From Oscillospiraceae bacterium (GTDB taxonomy: Bacteria > Bacillota > Clostridia > Oscillospirales > Ruminococcaceae): a DNA stretch of 64,000 nt. Below, piece after piece: positions 16,779 to 25,285 of the stretch. Each line of letters opens with the position of its first letter. Position 1 is the first letter of the stretch. The notes under the pieces were generated by a model that had not been told where the DNA came from, did no database searches, and worked only from the letters and a program-made list of their open reading frames with translations. The DNA is taken from NCBI GenBank assembly GCA_022508895.1, contig JAFLUH010000003.1, positions 1 to 64,000 on the forward strand. Reading direction: 5' to 3'. A program made the translations under genes and the position numbers.

Positions 16779-18074
16779 ATGAGCGATAACAGAAGACCGA
16801 AAAACGACTCTGCGAGCAGCATAAGACTGCAGCCCCGAAGCGAAAAGTACCGCAGTCAGAGAGCCGCTCAGTCCGCAGCAGTTCGCGGAGCAGTCCCGGA
16901 CGCGGGCGGAGCCGCTGCGATACAAGCGGCGCCCGTAAAGCAGAAGGCGAAGAAAAAGACATGGGTAAGAAGCGGCTTTGACTACCCGCTGTTCACAATA
17001 GTGACGGTACTGCTTGCCTTCGGGATAATAATGATGTTCTCCGCAAGCTACGCCAACGCCTTCGCCGAATTCGGGGACAGTATGTACTACCTGAAGCGTC
17101 AGGCGCTGTTCGCCATAGGCGGACTTATCATGATGATGATGCTTTCCGGTATCGACTACCACATATTCCGGAGCAAGACCATAGTTTATGCCATAGGCTT
17201 TGTCTCCATCGGACTGATGGTGGCAGTCAAGCTTTTCGGTACAACTCAGGGCGGCTCCGAGCGCTGGCTCCAGATAGGCGAGCTTACCTTCCAGCCCTCG
17301 GAGATACTGAAGTTTGCCGTGATAGTTTTCTTTGCCTACTTTGCGGAAAAACGCTTTGAGCAGCTTCGGGAATTCAAAAAAGGCTTTCTCCCTCTGGCAA
17401 TAATATTGGCGACCTCCTGCGGACTGCTGATGATGCAGCCGCACCTTTCGGGTACGATAATCGTATTCTCCATCGGTTTTTCCATGATGTTCGTTGCGGG
17501 AGTGAACCTGAAGCACCTGTTCCTCATGCTGGGCGGGCTTGTGCTGCTGCTTGTCATAGCAATATCCGTTCTCAACGCAATGGGCATCGACTACTTCAGC
17601 GACCGCTTGCTCAGCTTCACCGACCCGGAGGCGGACATATCCGACAAGACCTTCCAGACCTACCAGTCCCTTGTCACCATCGGCAGCGGCGGTCTGTTCG
17701 GCTTAGGCTTCGGCAACTCCCGCCAGAAATACGGCTATATGCCCATGTCCAGAAACGACTTCGTATTCTCCATAATCTGCGAGGAGCTGGGCTTTGTGGG
17801 AGCGGTGCTGGTTATCCTGCTGTTCGTCATCTTCGTATGGAGAGGCTTCTACGTCTGCTCAAAGGCGAGAGACAAGTTCGGCATGATGCTTGCCTTCGGC
17901 ATAACCTTCCAGATAGGCTTACAGGCATTGCTGAACATTGCCGTCGTCACCAACTCAATACCCAACACGGGAATATCCCTGCCCTTCTTCAGCTACGGCG
18001 GCACGGCGCTTGTAATGCAGCTTGCGGAAATGGGCATACTGCTCAGCGTATCACGAAAAGCAGAGCTTGAATAG
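16779..18074 (+). CDS. ftsW: SEDS-family septal glycosyltransferase FtsW
   Basis: Polymerises lipid II into septal glycan strands together with the class B penicillin-binding protein. At 431 residues it starts with an unusually long basic cytoplasmic tail (about 65 residues, rich in R, K, A and P), then about ten membrane helices. SEDS motifs are visible: GGSERWLQIGELTFQPSE with the conserved Trp-Leu and Gln-Pro-Ser-Glu, GFGNSRQKYGYMP, ICEELGFVG and NTGISLPFFSYGGTAL. The start is set by TTAGGAGGCTGTGC before the ATG. The stop is followed by AGTAAACAGTAAAG, a short copy of the repeat unit that also borders murG, murA and ftsQ. Confidence 0.95.
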   Translation: MSDNRRPKNDSASSIRLQPRSEKYRSQRAAQSAAVRGAVPDAGGAAAIQAAPVKQKAKKKTWVRSGFDYPLFTIVTVLLAFGIIMMFSASYANAFAEFGDSMYYLKRQALFAIGGLIMMMMLSGIDYHIFRSKTIVYAIGFVSIGLMVAVKLFGTTQGGSERWLQIGELTFQPSEILKFAVIVFFAYFAEKRFEQLREFKKGFLPLAIILATSCGLLMMQPHLSGTIIVFSIGFSMMFVAGVNLKHLFLMLGGLVLLLVIAISVLNAMGIDYFSDRLLSFTDPEADISDKTFQTYQSLVTIGSGGLFGLGFGNSRQKYGYMPMSRNDFVFSIICEELGFVGAVLVILLFVIFVWRGFYVCSKARDKFGMMLAFGITFQIGLQALLNIAVVTNSIPNTGISLPFFSYGGTALVMQLAEMGILLSVSRKAELE

Positions 18075-18100
18075 TAAACAGTAAAGGAAGATATGGATAT

Positions 18101-19246
18101 ATGCGAGCGCTAATTGCGGCAGGCGGCACGGCGGGACACATCAACCCCGCCCTTGCCATAGCCGATAAAATAGTCAACGTCCTGCCCGAAAGCAAGGTGC
18201 TTTTCGTAGGCACGCCAAACGGCATGGAATCCAGACTGGTAAAAAAAGCGGGCTACGACTTCTACGGGATAAAGATGGCGGGGATACAGCGAGGTCTGTC
18301 CTTTGCCAATATAAAGCGCAACGTGAAGGCGGCATACTATTACGGCGCCGCCTTTCCGCAGGTGAAAAGGCTGATAAACGAGTTCCGCCCCGACGTGTGC
18401 ATAGGAACGGGCGGCTACGTCTGCGGGGCGGTGCTCCGTGAGGCGGCTAAGCTTGGCGTAAAGACCGCCACCCATGAAAGCAACTCCTTTCCGGGTATCA
18501 CGACCAAGCTGCTCACCAAAACGGCGGACAAGGTGTTCCTGTTTTCCGAGGACTGCCTTGCGCACCTGAAGCACACCGAAAACTGCATAATAACGGGCAA
18601 TCCCCTGCGCAACAACGTCCCCATTGAGGAAAAGCACATCGCAAGGGAACGCTTGGGGCTTCCCGAAGGCTTTACCATACTGTCCTTAGGCGGCAGTCTC
18701 GGCGCCAATAAAATAAGCGCCGCAGTAGCCGAGCTTATGCGCTGGGAGCAGAAAAAGGGCGGCATAAATCACATTCACTCCTACGGCGGCAACGGCAGGG
18801 ACACCTTTGGCGGACTGCTGGAGGAAAACGGCGTTGACAAGACGTCAAACCGCCTGATACTTAAGGAATACATAGACAATATGTACACCTGTATGTGCGC
18901 CGCCGACCTGATAATCTCCCGTGCAGGCTCCATGACTCTCACCGAGATAATGGCGATAGGCAGACCAGCTGTCTTAGTGCCTTTCCCGCAAGCCACCGAA
19001 AACCACCAGTACTATAACGCCAAGACCCTTGCGGACGCCAACGCCGCCCTTCTTCGGGAGGACAAGGACTTGGACGGAAAGTGGCTGATACAAACGGTAA
19101 GCGACCTGTATACGGACAGGGCAAGGCTTGAGATAATGGGTGAGAACGCCCGAAAGATGGCAAAAACCAACGCCGCCGACGTGATACTCAGCGAGATAAT
19201 AGACCTTGTCGGCAGTGAAAAGTGCATAGTGAACAGTGAAAAGTAA
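18101..19246 (+). CDS. murG: UDP-GlcNAc:lipid I N-acetylglucosaminyltransferase
   Basis: Peripheral membrane enzyme that converts lipid I to lipid II. The 381 residues show the N-terminal glycine loop AAGGTAGHINPALAIA, IGTGGYVCG, THESNSFPG, SLGGSLGANKIS and the nucleotide-sugar site with IISRAGSMTLTEI and PFPQATENHQYYNA. The last ten residues (SEKCIVNSEK) do not look like MurG: they are encoded by the AGTGAAAAGTGCATAGTGAA-type repeat that continues beyond the stop, so a repeat element seems to have extended the C-terminus. The start lies 26 bases after ftsW with AAAGGAAGATATGGAT upstream. Confidence 0.96.
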   Translation: MRALIAAGGTAGHINPALAIADKIVNVLPESKVLFVGTPNGMESRLVKKAGYDFYGIKMAGIQRGLSFANIKRNVKAAYYYGAAFPQVKRLINEFRPDVCIGTGGYVCGAVLREAAKLGVKTATHESNSFPGITTKLLTKTADKVFLFSEDCLAHLKHTENCIITGNPLRNNVPIEEKHIARERLGLPEGFTILSLGGSLGANKISAAVAELMRWEQKKGGINHIHSYGGNGRDTFGGLLEENGVDKTSNRLILKEYIDNMYTCMCAADLIISRAGSMTLTEIMAIGRPAVLVPFPQATENHQYYNAKTLADANAALLREDKDLDGKWLIQTVSDLYTDRARLEIMGENARKMAKTNAADVILSEIIDLVGSEKCIVNSEK

Positions 19247-19330
19247 AGGAATCCGTTATGCGGATAACATTAAAATTGCGGCGAAGCCGCACCACCAACT
19301 AACAACTGATCTCTGATAACTAATTAACCA
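19208..19330 (+). repeat. AGTGAA-type repeat and GCGGCGAAGCCGC palindrome between murG and murA
   Basis: The stretch combines short direct repeats (AGTGAAAAGT, AGTGAACAGT) overlapping the murG 3' end, a TCCGTTATGCGGA palindrome, GCGGCGAAGCCGC (5-bp arms), then CTAACAACTGATCTCTGATA. The same modules recur at 20645-20800 and, for the GCGGCGAAGCCGC unit, at 39161. It appears to be a composite intergenic repeat family of this genome. Confidence 0.65.
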
Positions 19331-19386
19331 AAATTACCCTTTTGGCATAGACTGAATGGTAAATGCTAAAGAAAGGGTGATTTTGA

Positions 19387-20652
19387 ATGGCGGAGCAACA
19401 GCGTATCATCATAAACGGCGGGAAGCGGCTTGAGGGAGAGATACCCGTTCAGGGCGCAAAAAACAGCGCCTTGCCTCTGCTGGCGGCAACGGTGCTCTGC
19501 AGCGGAGAGTGTGTTCTGCACAACTGCCCCCACCTGTCCGACTGTGATGCGGCGTGCAGGATACTTGAGTGCATCGGCTGCAGGTGCAGGCGTGAGAAAA
19601 ACACCGTAACGGTAGACCCGACGGTTATAAGCGGCACCGAGGTGCCCACACAGCTTATGCGGGAGATGCGCTCCTCAATAATATTCTTAGGCTCAGTGCT
19701 GTCCCGCTGCCACACCTGCCGCTTATCCTTCCCGGGCGGCTGCGAGTTAGGACCCCGACCCATAGACTTCCACATAAAAGCCCTGAGAGAAATGGGCGCA
19801 GTTATCGAGGAGCGTCACGGCTACCTTGAATGTTCCGCTCCCAAGGGGCTTCACGGCGCAAGGATAACCCTGTCCTTCTCCTCGGTTGGCGCTACCGAGA
19901 ACATAATGCTTGCGGCGGCGCTTGCCGACGGCGTCACCGAGATACACAACGCCGCCCGAGAGCCGGAAATAGTTGATTTAGCCAACTTCATCAACAAATG
20001 CGGCGGCAAGATAAAGGGCGCAGGCGGCAGCACGGTAGTGATAGAGGGAGCGGAAAAGCTGGCAGGCTGTGAGCACAGGATAATCCCCGACAGGATAGCG
20101 GCTGCTACATACCTGTACTGCGGCGCGATAACCGGCGGCGAGCTGATACTGACCGGTGCAGACCACGCCGCACTGCGCCCCGTAACTGCGGTGCTGGAGC
20201 AGATGGGCTGCAGCATCTACACCTACGGCGAGGGCAATATCTTCATCAACGCCCGCAGACCCCTCACAAGCCCCGGCACTATCAGGACCAACGTCCACCC
20301 CGGCTTCCCCACCGACGCACAGCCGCCCCTTATGGCGCTGACGGCGGTATCGGCGGGAACGACGGTATTCGTGGAAAACATTTTCGAGAACCGCTTCAAG
20401 CACGCAGGTGAGCTTGTGCGCCTCGGCGCAAACATAAGCGTTGAGGGCAGAGTGGCGGTAGTGATAGGCGTAAAGTCGCTGTCCGGCGCAGAGCTGGTAG
20501 CCACAGACCTTCGGGGCGGCGCAGCGCTGGTGACCGCAGGTCTTGCCGCAGACGGCACCACGAGGATATCGGGAATATCCCACATCGACCGCGGATATGA
20601 AAACATAGAGCAGGTCCTGCGCAGCGTAGGCGCAGACGTGAAACGTCAGTAA
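19387..20652 (+). CDS. murA: UDP-N-acetylglucosamine 1-carboxyvinyltransferase
   Basis: First committed step of peptidoglycan synthesis: transfers enolpyruvate from phosphoenolpyruvate to UDP-GlcNAc. The 421 residues have the two-lobed EPSP-synthase fold pattern: GKRLEGEIPVQGAKNSALPL at the N-terminus, the active-site cysteine loop FPGGCELGPRPIDFHI (Cys intact, so fosfomycin sensitivity would be expected), GATENIMLAAALADG, IPDRIAAATYL and HPGFPTDAQPPLMAL. Start is fixed by GAAAGGGTGATTTTGA upstream. Repeat elements flank the gene on both sides. Confidence 0.97.
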   Translation: MAEQQRIIINGGKRLEGEIPVQGAKNSALPLLAATVLCSGECVLHNCPHLSDCDAACRILECIGCRCRREKNTVTVDPTVISGTEVPTQLMREMRSSIIFLGSVLSRCHTCRLSFPGGCELGPRPIDFHIKALREMGAVIEERHGYLECSAPKGLHGARITLSFSSVGATENIMLAAALADGVTEIHNAAREPEIVDLANFINKCGGKIKGAGGSTVVIEGAEKLAGCEHRIIPDRIAAATYLYCGAITGGELILTGADHAALRPVTAVLEQMGCSIYTYGEGNIFINARRPLTSPGTIRTNVHPGFPTDAQPPLMALTAVSAGTTVFVENIFENRFKHAGELVRLGANISVEGRVAVVIGVKSLSGAELVATDLRGGAALVTAGLAADGTTRISGISHIDRGYENIEQVLRSVGADVKRQ

Positions 20653-20800
20653 ACAGTAAACAGTAAACAGTAAATAGTAGTGGAGCGGCTTCGCTGCAAA
20701 TTTTGAATATTATCCGCAAAGCTTTGTGATTTTGCTTGCAAAGTCACGTTGGATACACTTTACTGTTTACTCTTTACTCATTACTGTTTACTGTCAAAAA
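20645..20800 (+). repeat. inverted AGTAAACAGT repeat element between murA and ftsQ
   Basis: Tandem AGTAAACAGT units on the left face TTTACTGTTTACTCTTTACT and TTACTGTTTACTG on the right, giving an inverted repeat around an A/T-rich core that includes AGCGGCTTCGCTGC and a GCAAAGCTTTGTGATTTTGC hairpin. The element fills the whole spacer and adds an open but untranslated-looking stretch in front of ftsQ. Palindromic, without its own gene, so MITE-like. Confidence 0.7.
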
Positions 20801-20812
20801 GGAGGTGAAAAA

Positions 20813-21976
20813 ATGCCCGAATTTCAGCGGCGCAAGCGCAGAAGTCTTACAGACGAGCAGCTTTTCGAGGAGTACCGCCGCACCGACGAGCCGAAGAAAA
20901 AAGGCAGGCAGAGCGGCGCTCCTCCAAAAAAGCAAAAGCCCGCAGGCGAAGCGCCTTCCGCAAAAAAATCACCTCCCGCAGCGGGAACGACCCCTGCAAG
21001 AGAAAAACCACCCGTAAGCCCTCTCCGACGGGAAATGCAGGAGGAGCAGCGGCATGAACCTCTGAACAAAAGGGAAGGGGCGCCTGACAAAGCCCCGCCG
21101 AAGAAAAAATCCCCCCTGCCGAAAAAAAGCCCGCCCAAAAAAGCTCCCGCAAGAAGAAAGCGCGGCAAAATGACCCTCTACTATGTGCTTATCGGAATAG
21201 TTGCGGTAGCGGCGGTATCCATTCTGTCGGTGACGGTTTTGTTCAACATAAGCAGCTTTCAGGTGATAGGGGAGACCTCCTACACTGACGAGGAAATAAT
21301 CGCCGCCTGCGGAATAGAAAAGGGCAACAATCTCCTTCGCATAAACATCGGCAATGCTGAGGAGCAGATAGTGAGCAAGCTGGTCTACATAGACTCCGCC
21401 AGAATAAGCCGAGGCTTTCCCAACCGCCTTGTGATAACCGTGGAGCCTGCCCACCCTGCCGTATCCTTTGCAAGCGGCGGCAGCTACTACGTTATCTCGG
21501 AAAGAGGGCGGCTGCTTGAAATAGACCGCATATCCTCCGACACGCCTGTGGTAAAGGGATATTCCCCCGCAGCGGACGCAGCGGCAGGCTCGCAGCTTGA
21601 GGACGACGACGAGGACAGAATGAGCATCGCCCTGCAGATGATAGCCTATATGGAGCAGTACGGGCTGAATAAGCGGTGCGAGATAGACCTGACCGACACG
21701 CTGAACATCACGATGTCCTATGACGGCAGGATAGAAATGGAGCTTGGCGCCGCCACCCGTATGGAGGACAAATTCTACCACGCAAGTCTGCTGCTGGAGG
21801 ACGAGATATCCCTCACAGAGCGGTGCATACTGATACTTTCCAATCCGGACAGAGTGGTCAAAAGACCCGTTTATGACACCGAGCCGGACGACCTCGGCGC
21901 CGTGACCACCGAGCCGGAAGATGAACCGCCGGAGGAGGAGCCGGAAAATACGGACGGAGAAGGCAATTCCGACTGA
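20813..21976 (+). CDS. ftsQ: cell division protein FtsQ/DivIB
   Basis: Bitopic divisome protein of 387 residues. A long basic cytoplasmic domain (residues 1-118, dominated by K, P, A and R blocks) precedes one membrane helix (about 121-144, YYVLIGIVAVAAVSILSVTV). Outside lies a POTRA domain (about 148-215: FQVIGETSYTDEEIIAACGI, then NRLVITVEPAHPAVSF) and a beta domain, ending in an acidic tail rich in E, D and P. The ATG at 20813 follows AAGGAGGTGAAAA; the open frame upstream is only translated repeat sequence and was excluded. It probably organises the FtsL-FtsI-FtsW complex. Confidence 0.9.
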   Translation: MPEFQRRKRRSLTDEQLFEEYRRTDEPKKKGRQSGAPPKKQKPAGEAPSAKKSPPAAGTTPAREKPPVSPLRREMQEEQRHEPLNKREGAPDKAPPKKKSPLPKKSPPKKAPARRKRGKMTLYYVLIGIVAVAAVSILSVTVLFNISSFQVIGETSYTDEEIIAACGIEKGNNLLRINIGNAEEQIVSKLVYIDSARISRGFPNRLVITVEPAHPAVSFASGGSYYVISERGRLLEIDRISSDTPVVKGYSPAADAAAGSQLEDDDEDRMSIALQMIAYMEQYGLNKRCEIDLTDTLNITMSYDGRIEMELGAATRMEDKFYHASLLLEDEISLTERCILILSNPDRVVKRPVYDTEPDDLGAVTTEPEDEPPEEEPENTDGEGNSD

Positions 21977-22081
21977 TATGGTAAATTTTGGTAAACCGCA
22001 TTATACAGCCTGTTTTTTCACTTTTACTACAATATACTGTAAAAAACAGCCTGAAAACTGCAAAGAAATTTTAAAAAACTA

Positions 22082-22110
22082 TTGAAATCCGACGTAAAAT
22101 CTGTTAGAAT
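22082..22110 (+). promoter_or_regulatory. candidate ftsZ promoter
   Basis: TTGAAA-N17-TAGAAT, about 87 bases before the ftsZ start in a 220-base spacer after ftsQ. It would allow ftsZ to be expressed separately from the cell wall genes. Confidence 0.6.
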
Positions 22111-22196
22111 TAGATATGTAATTTATGTCAGAGAAAAGAAACCGCGCAACCGTACAAAAAACAGATTTTGACTGCGGAAAAATGTGGAGGTACAAA

Positions 22197-23486
22197 ATGG
22201 GCGTTTTTATTGATGAAGACAACTTCGAGTACGACCTGGACGATCTTGACGAAAAGGGCGTATATGACGTAAAGATAAAGGTCATAGGCGTAGGCGGCGG
22301 CGGCGGAAACGCCGTTGAGTACATGGCAAAGCTGTACCAGAAGGAGTACGACGACATAGAAGCCAAGGGCGGCGACGTAATGTCCGACCTGCGTGACAAG
22401 ATAGAATTCATCGCTCTCAACACCGACGTAGCGGCGCTGAGAAACAAGGACAAGACCCTTATGCGCCGTATCCAGATAGGCAAGAAGTGCTGCAAGGGCA
22501 GAGGCGCAGGCGGACGTCCCGAGGTAGCCGCAGAGGCAGCCAAGGAGAGCCGTGAGGAGATCGAAAAGGCAATAGAGGGCGCGTCTATCGTGTTCATCGG
22601 CGCAGGCATGGGCGGCGGCACAGGCACGGGCGCAGCTCCCGTAGTTGCCGAGATCGCTCAGGAAATGAACATAATCACCGTAGGCGTAGTGACCAAGCCC
22701 TTCGAGTACGAACGTGAATACAAGATGAATCAGGCGATAAAGGGCATCGACGAGATGCGCAAGCACGTTGATTCATTGCTGATAATCCCCAACGAGCGCT
22801 TACTTAAGACCAACGAAAAAATGCTCAGCTTCAAGCAGGCATTTGCGATGGTGGACGACGTGCTGTACCGCTCGGTAAAGATAATCTCCGACGTGGTATA
22901 CGAGAGCACCACCGGCAGGATAGGCACCGACTTCGCCGACCTTTGCTCGATACTCTCCAATTCCGGCGACGCACACATCGCCATCGGTACAGGCACAGGC
23001 GAAAACAAGATACAGGAGGCTGTTTCACAGGTCGTCAACAGCCCGCTGCTTGAGACCTCCATCAATCACGCTACCAAGCTGCTTGTCAACGTTACGCTTT
23101 CGGCGGACAGCGCTATCAGCGACCTGCGTGACGTTATCAGCATGATCTCCGACGCCGCAGACCCGTCGGTAGAGATGATCCAGGGCGTAAGCCAGCGTGA
23201 GGACATCACCGACACCATCAGCATTGCGGTTATCGCAACAGGCTTCCGTGATACTCCCGGCGAAAGAGCCTTCGCAGCTCCCAAAGCGTCCGCTGCGGCA
23301 GCGCCTGCGTCATCTTCCACTCTCTCCTCTCTTTCTTCAAACGACAACGACGAGATAGTCACCAGCCAGAGCTCCGACGACGACCTGTCCAAGATAATCC
23401 AGAACACTCTTGGCAACATTCAGGAGAAGGAACGCTTCACCACATTGCAGGAGATATTCGATTCAAGAAACAGGAACAACGACTAA
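22197..23486 (+). CDS. ftsZ: divergent cell division GTPase FtsZ
   Basis: Tubulin-like GTPase that forms the Z ring. The 429-residue protein keeps the nucleotide motifs: [14 protein letters not shown] (about 30-43), [11 protein letters not shown] (71-81) and the tubulin signature [14 protein letters not shown] (about 135-148). It is atypical: some 20 extra residues (about 46-68, [18 protein letters not shown]) separate the first loop from FIALNTD, the usual IGEKLTRGLGAG reads [13 protein letters not shown], the DPDANIIFG region reads [13 protein letters not shown], and the C-terminus ends [18 protein letters not shown] instead of a clear DIPxFLR peptide. The ATG at 22197 follows GTGGAGGTACAAA; an upstream in-frame ATG at 22125 was rejected. 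No ftsA is seen in the window. Confidence 0.92.
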   Translation: MGVFIDEDNFEYDLDDLDEKGVYDVKIKVIGVGGGGGNAVEYMAKLYQKEYDDIEAKGGDVMSDLRDKIEFIALNTDVAALRNKDKTLMRRIQIGKKCCKGRGAGGRPEVAAEAAKESREEIEKAIEGASIVFIGAGMGGGTGTGAAPVVAEIAQEMNIITVGVVTKPFEYEREYKMNQAIKGIDEMRKHVDSLLIIPNERLLKTNEKMLSFKQAFAMVDDVLYRSVKIISDVVYESTTGRIGTDFADLCSILSNSGDAHIAIGTGTGENKIQEAVSQVVNSPLLETSINHATKLLVNVTLSADSAISDLRDVISMISDAADPSVEMIQGVSQREDITDTISIAVIATGFRDTPGERAFAAPKASAAAAPASSSTLSSLSSNDNDEIVTSQSSDDDLSKIIQNTLGNIQEKERFTTLQEIFDSRNRNND

Positions 23487-23491
23487 AAAAT

Positions 23492-23520
23492 TAAAGCACT
23501 GCGTAAGCAGTGCTTTTTCT
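23492..23520. terminator. bidirectional terminator between ftsZ and the ABC exporter
   Basis: AAAGCACTGC and GCAGTGCTTT pair around GTAA. T-runs follow on both strands, which suits the convergent genes on either side. Confidence 0.9.
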
Positions 23521-23524
23521 GTTT

Positions 23525-25285
23525 TCAGCTCACCTCAAACTGACTGTTATACAATTTAGCATAAAATCCGCCCTTCTCCATCAGCTCCTCATGCCGTCCC
23601 ATCTCCACGATATGCCCCGACTCCATCACTAAAATGCAGTCCGCCCTGCGTATGGTGGACAGCCTGTGAGCTACGATGAAGCTGGTGCGCCCCTCGGTCA
23701 TCTCGTCGAAGGCTCTCTGTATGCGGCTTTCCGTCATGGTATCGATGGAGGAGGTAGCCTCGTCCAATATCAGCATAGGCGGTAGGCACAGCATAACTCT
23801 TGCGATACAAAGAAGCTGCTTCTGTCCCTGTGAAATATTCGTCTCGTCGTCGGAAATGCGTGTGTCGTACCCATTAGGCAGCCTTTCGATAAAGCTGTGG
23901 GCATGAGCGGCTTTTGCGGCGTTCACCACATCTTCCTTGCTTGCGTCAGGCTTTCCGTAAGCGATATTCTCAAACACCGTCCCGTTTTTCAGCCACGTCT
24001 CCTGCAAGACCATTCCGTAAGCTCCCCGCAGGGAATCACGGGTGATATCCTTCACGGGAACGCCGCTTACCCGTATCTCCCCGCCCTGCACATCGTAAAA
24101 CCGCATAAGCAGATTTATCAGCGTAGTTTTCCCGCAGCCTGTGGGCCCCACTATGGCGATATGCCTGCCGCTCTGCACATCAAGGGAAAATCCCTCGATA
24201 AGCGGCTTTTCGGGGGTGTAGGAGAAGCTGACGTTATCCAATGCCACACTGCCGTCCACCCTGTCGGGCGTAAGTACGACCGCATGTTCAGGCTCAGCCT
24301 GCTCAGGCTCAGCCTGCTCAGGCTCAGCGTCGATAACCTCAAACACCCTCTTGGCGCAGGCAAGTGCGCTTTGCAGCTCGGTTATAACGCCTGAAATTTC
24401 GTTAAAGGGCTTGGTGTACTGATTTGCGTAGGTAAGGAAGCAGCTCAGCTGCCCCACGGAGATATTGCCTGCCAAAGCGCTTACAGCGCCGAACACGCCC
24501 ACGCCCGCATAGATAAGCCCGTTCACAAACCGTGTAGAGGGATTGGTAAGCGAGGAGAAGAACACCGCCTTAACGCTGTAGCCCTGCAAGTCGCCGTTTA
24601 TCACGTCAAACTCCGCCTCTGCCTCCTCCTCGTGGCAGAACGCCTTTACAAGGTGCTGTCCGCTCAGCATTTCCCCTGTCAGCGCAGTCATTTTTCCTCT
24701 CGTTTCGGACTGCAAGCGGAACATCTGAAAGCTGTGCTTTGCCACAAAGGAGGCGACGAAAAAGGACAGCGGCGTTATCACCACCACGATAAGCGTTATC
24801 CACAGATTTATGGACAGCATAAAGCCAAGGGTGCCCAAAATGGTGACAACTCCCGTAAAAAGCTGCGTAAAGCCCATCAGCAGTCCGTCCGATATCTGGT
24901 CGGTATCCGCTATCATGCGGCTGATAAGGTCGCCGTGAGCCTTGGAATCAATGTATGACAGCGGCACCCTTTGCAGCTTTGCAAACACCTGCCGCCTGAT
25001 ATCCCGCACCGTAAAGTAGGTCAGCTTATTTGTGCAAAGGCTCATAGCCCAGCTTGCCCCCGCAGCTATCGCCGCCGCAGCGGCAAGCTGCACAAGAATA
25101 GGCAGTATCGCCTCAAAATCCACCTTTCCCGCCTCCACTGTGCAGTCGACGGCATTGCCTATCAGAATAGGGATATACAGCGTCAGCGCCACATTCACCG
25201 CCGAAAACACCGCCGCCAGAACAAGGTGGTGCAGATAAGGCTTTGTAAACCGCAAAATGCGCTTCAAAATCCCGAAATTAGCCAT
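23525..25285 (-). CDS. ABC exporter subunit (membrane plus ATPase), catalytic-site partner
   Basis: A 586-residue half-transporter: six membrane helices in residues about 15-310, then the ATP-binding domain with Walker A GPTGCGKTT, signature NISQGQKQL, Walker B MLILDEATSSID and the H-loop in IVAHRLST. The catalytic Glu is intact. A linker before the ATPase contains an AEPEQ repeat in three copies. It overlaps its upstream partner by eight bases (25278-25285), so the two halves should assemble as a heterodimer of the LmrCD/TM287-288 type. Substrate is unknown; multidrug or lipid export is the family norm. The start follows AAGGAGGCGCAGA. Confidence 0.92.
   Translation of the reverse strand: MANFGILKRILRFTKPYLHHLVLAAVFSAVNVALTLYIPILIGNAVDCTVEAGKVDFEAILPILVQLAAAAAIAAGASWAMSLCTNKLTYFTVRDIRRQVFAKLQRVPLSYIDSKAHGDLISRMIADTDQISDGLLMGFTQLFTGVVTILGTLGFMLSINLWITLIVVVITPLSFFVASFVAKHSFQMFRLQSETRGKMTALTGEMLSGQHLVKAFCHEEEAEAEFDVINGDLQGYSVKAVFFSSLTNPSTRFVNGLIYAGVGVFGAVSALAGNISVGQLSCFLTYANQYTKPFNEISGVITELQSALACAKRVFEVIDAEPEQAEPEQAEPEHAVVLTPDRVDGSVALDNVSFSYTPEKPLIEGFSLDVQSGRHIAIVGPTGCGKTTLINLLMRFYDVQGGEIRVSGVPVKDITRDSLRGAYGMVLQETWLKNGTVFENIAYGKPDASKEDVVNAAKAAHAHSFIERLPNGYDTRISDDETNISQGQKQLLCIARVMLCLPPMLILDEATSSIDTMTESRIQRAFDEMTEGRTSFIVAHRLSTIRRADCILVMESGHIVEMGRHEELMEKGGFYAKLYNSQFEVS
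24285..24329 (-). repeat. 15-bp tandem repeat encoding AEPEQ
   Basis: Two exact copies of GGCTCAGCCTGCTCA plus partial flanking copies lie inside the linker of the ABC exporter subunit and keep the frame. Such a short tandem may vary in copy number between strains. Confidence 0.8.

Noticed and set aside
20726-20812. In-frame extension of ftsQ upstream of 20813
   Set aside because: It translates the AGTAAACAGT repeat (FTVYSLLITVYC-like) and lacks a ribosome binding site; the ATG at 20813 has an excellent one.
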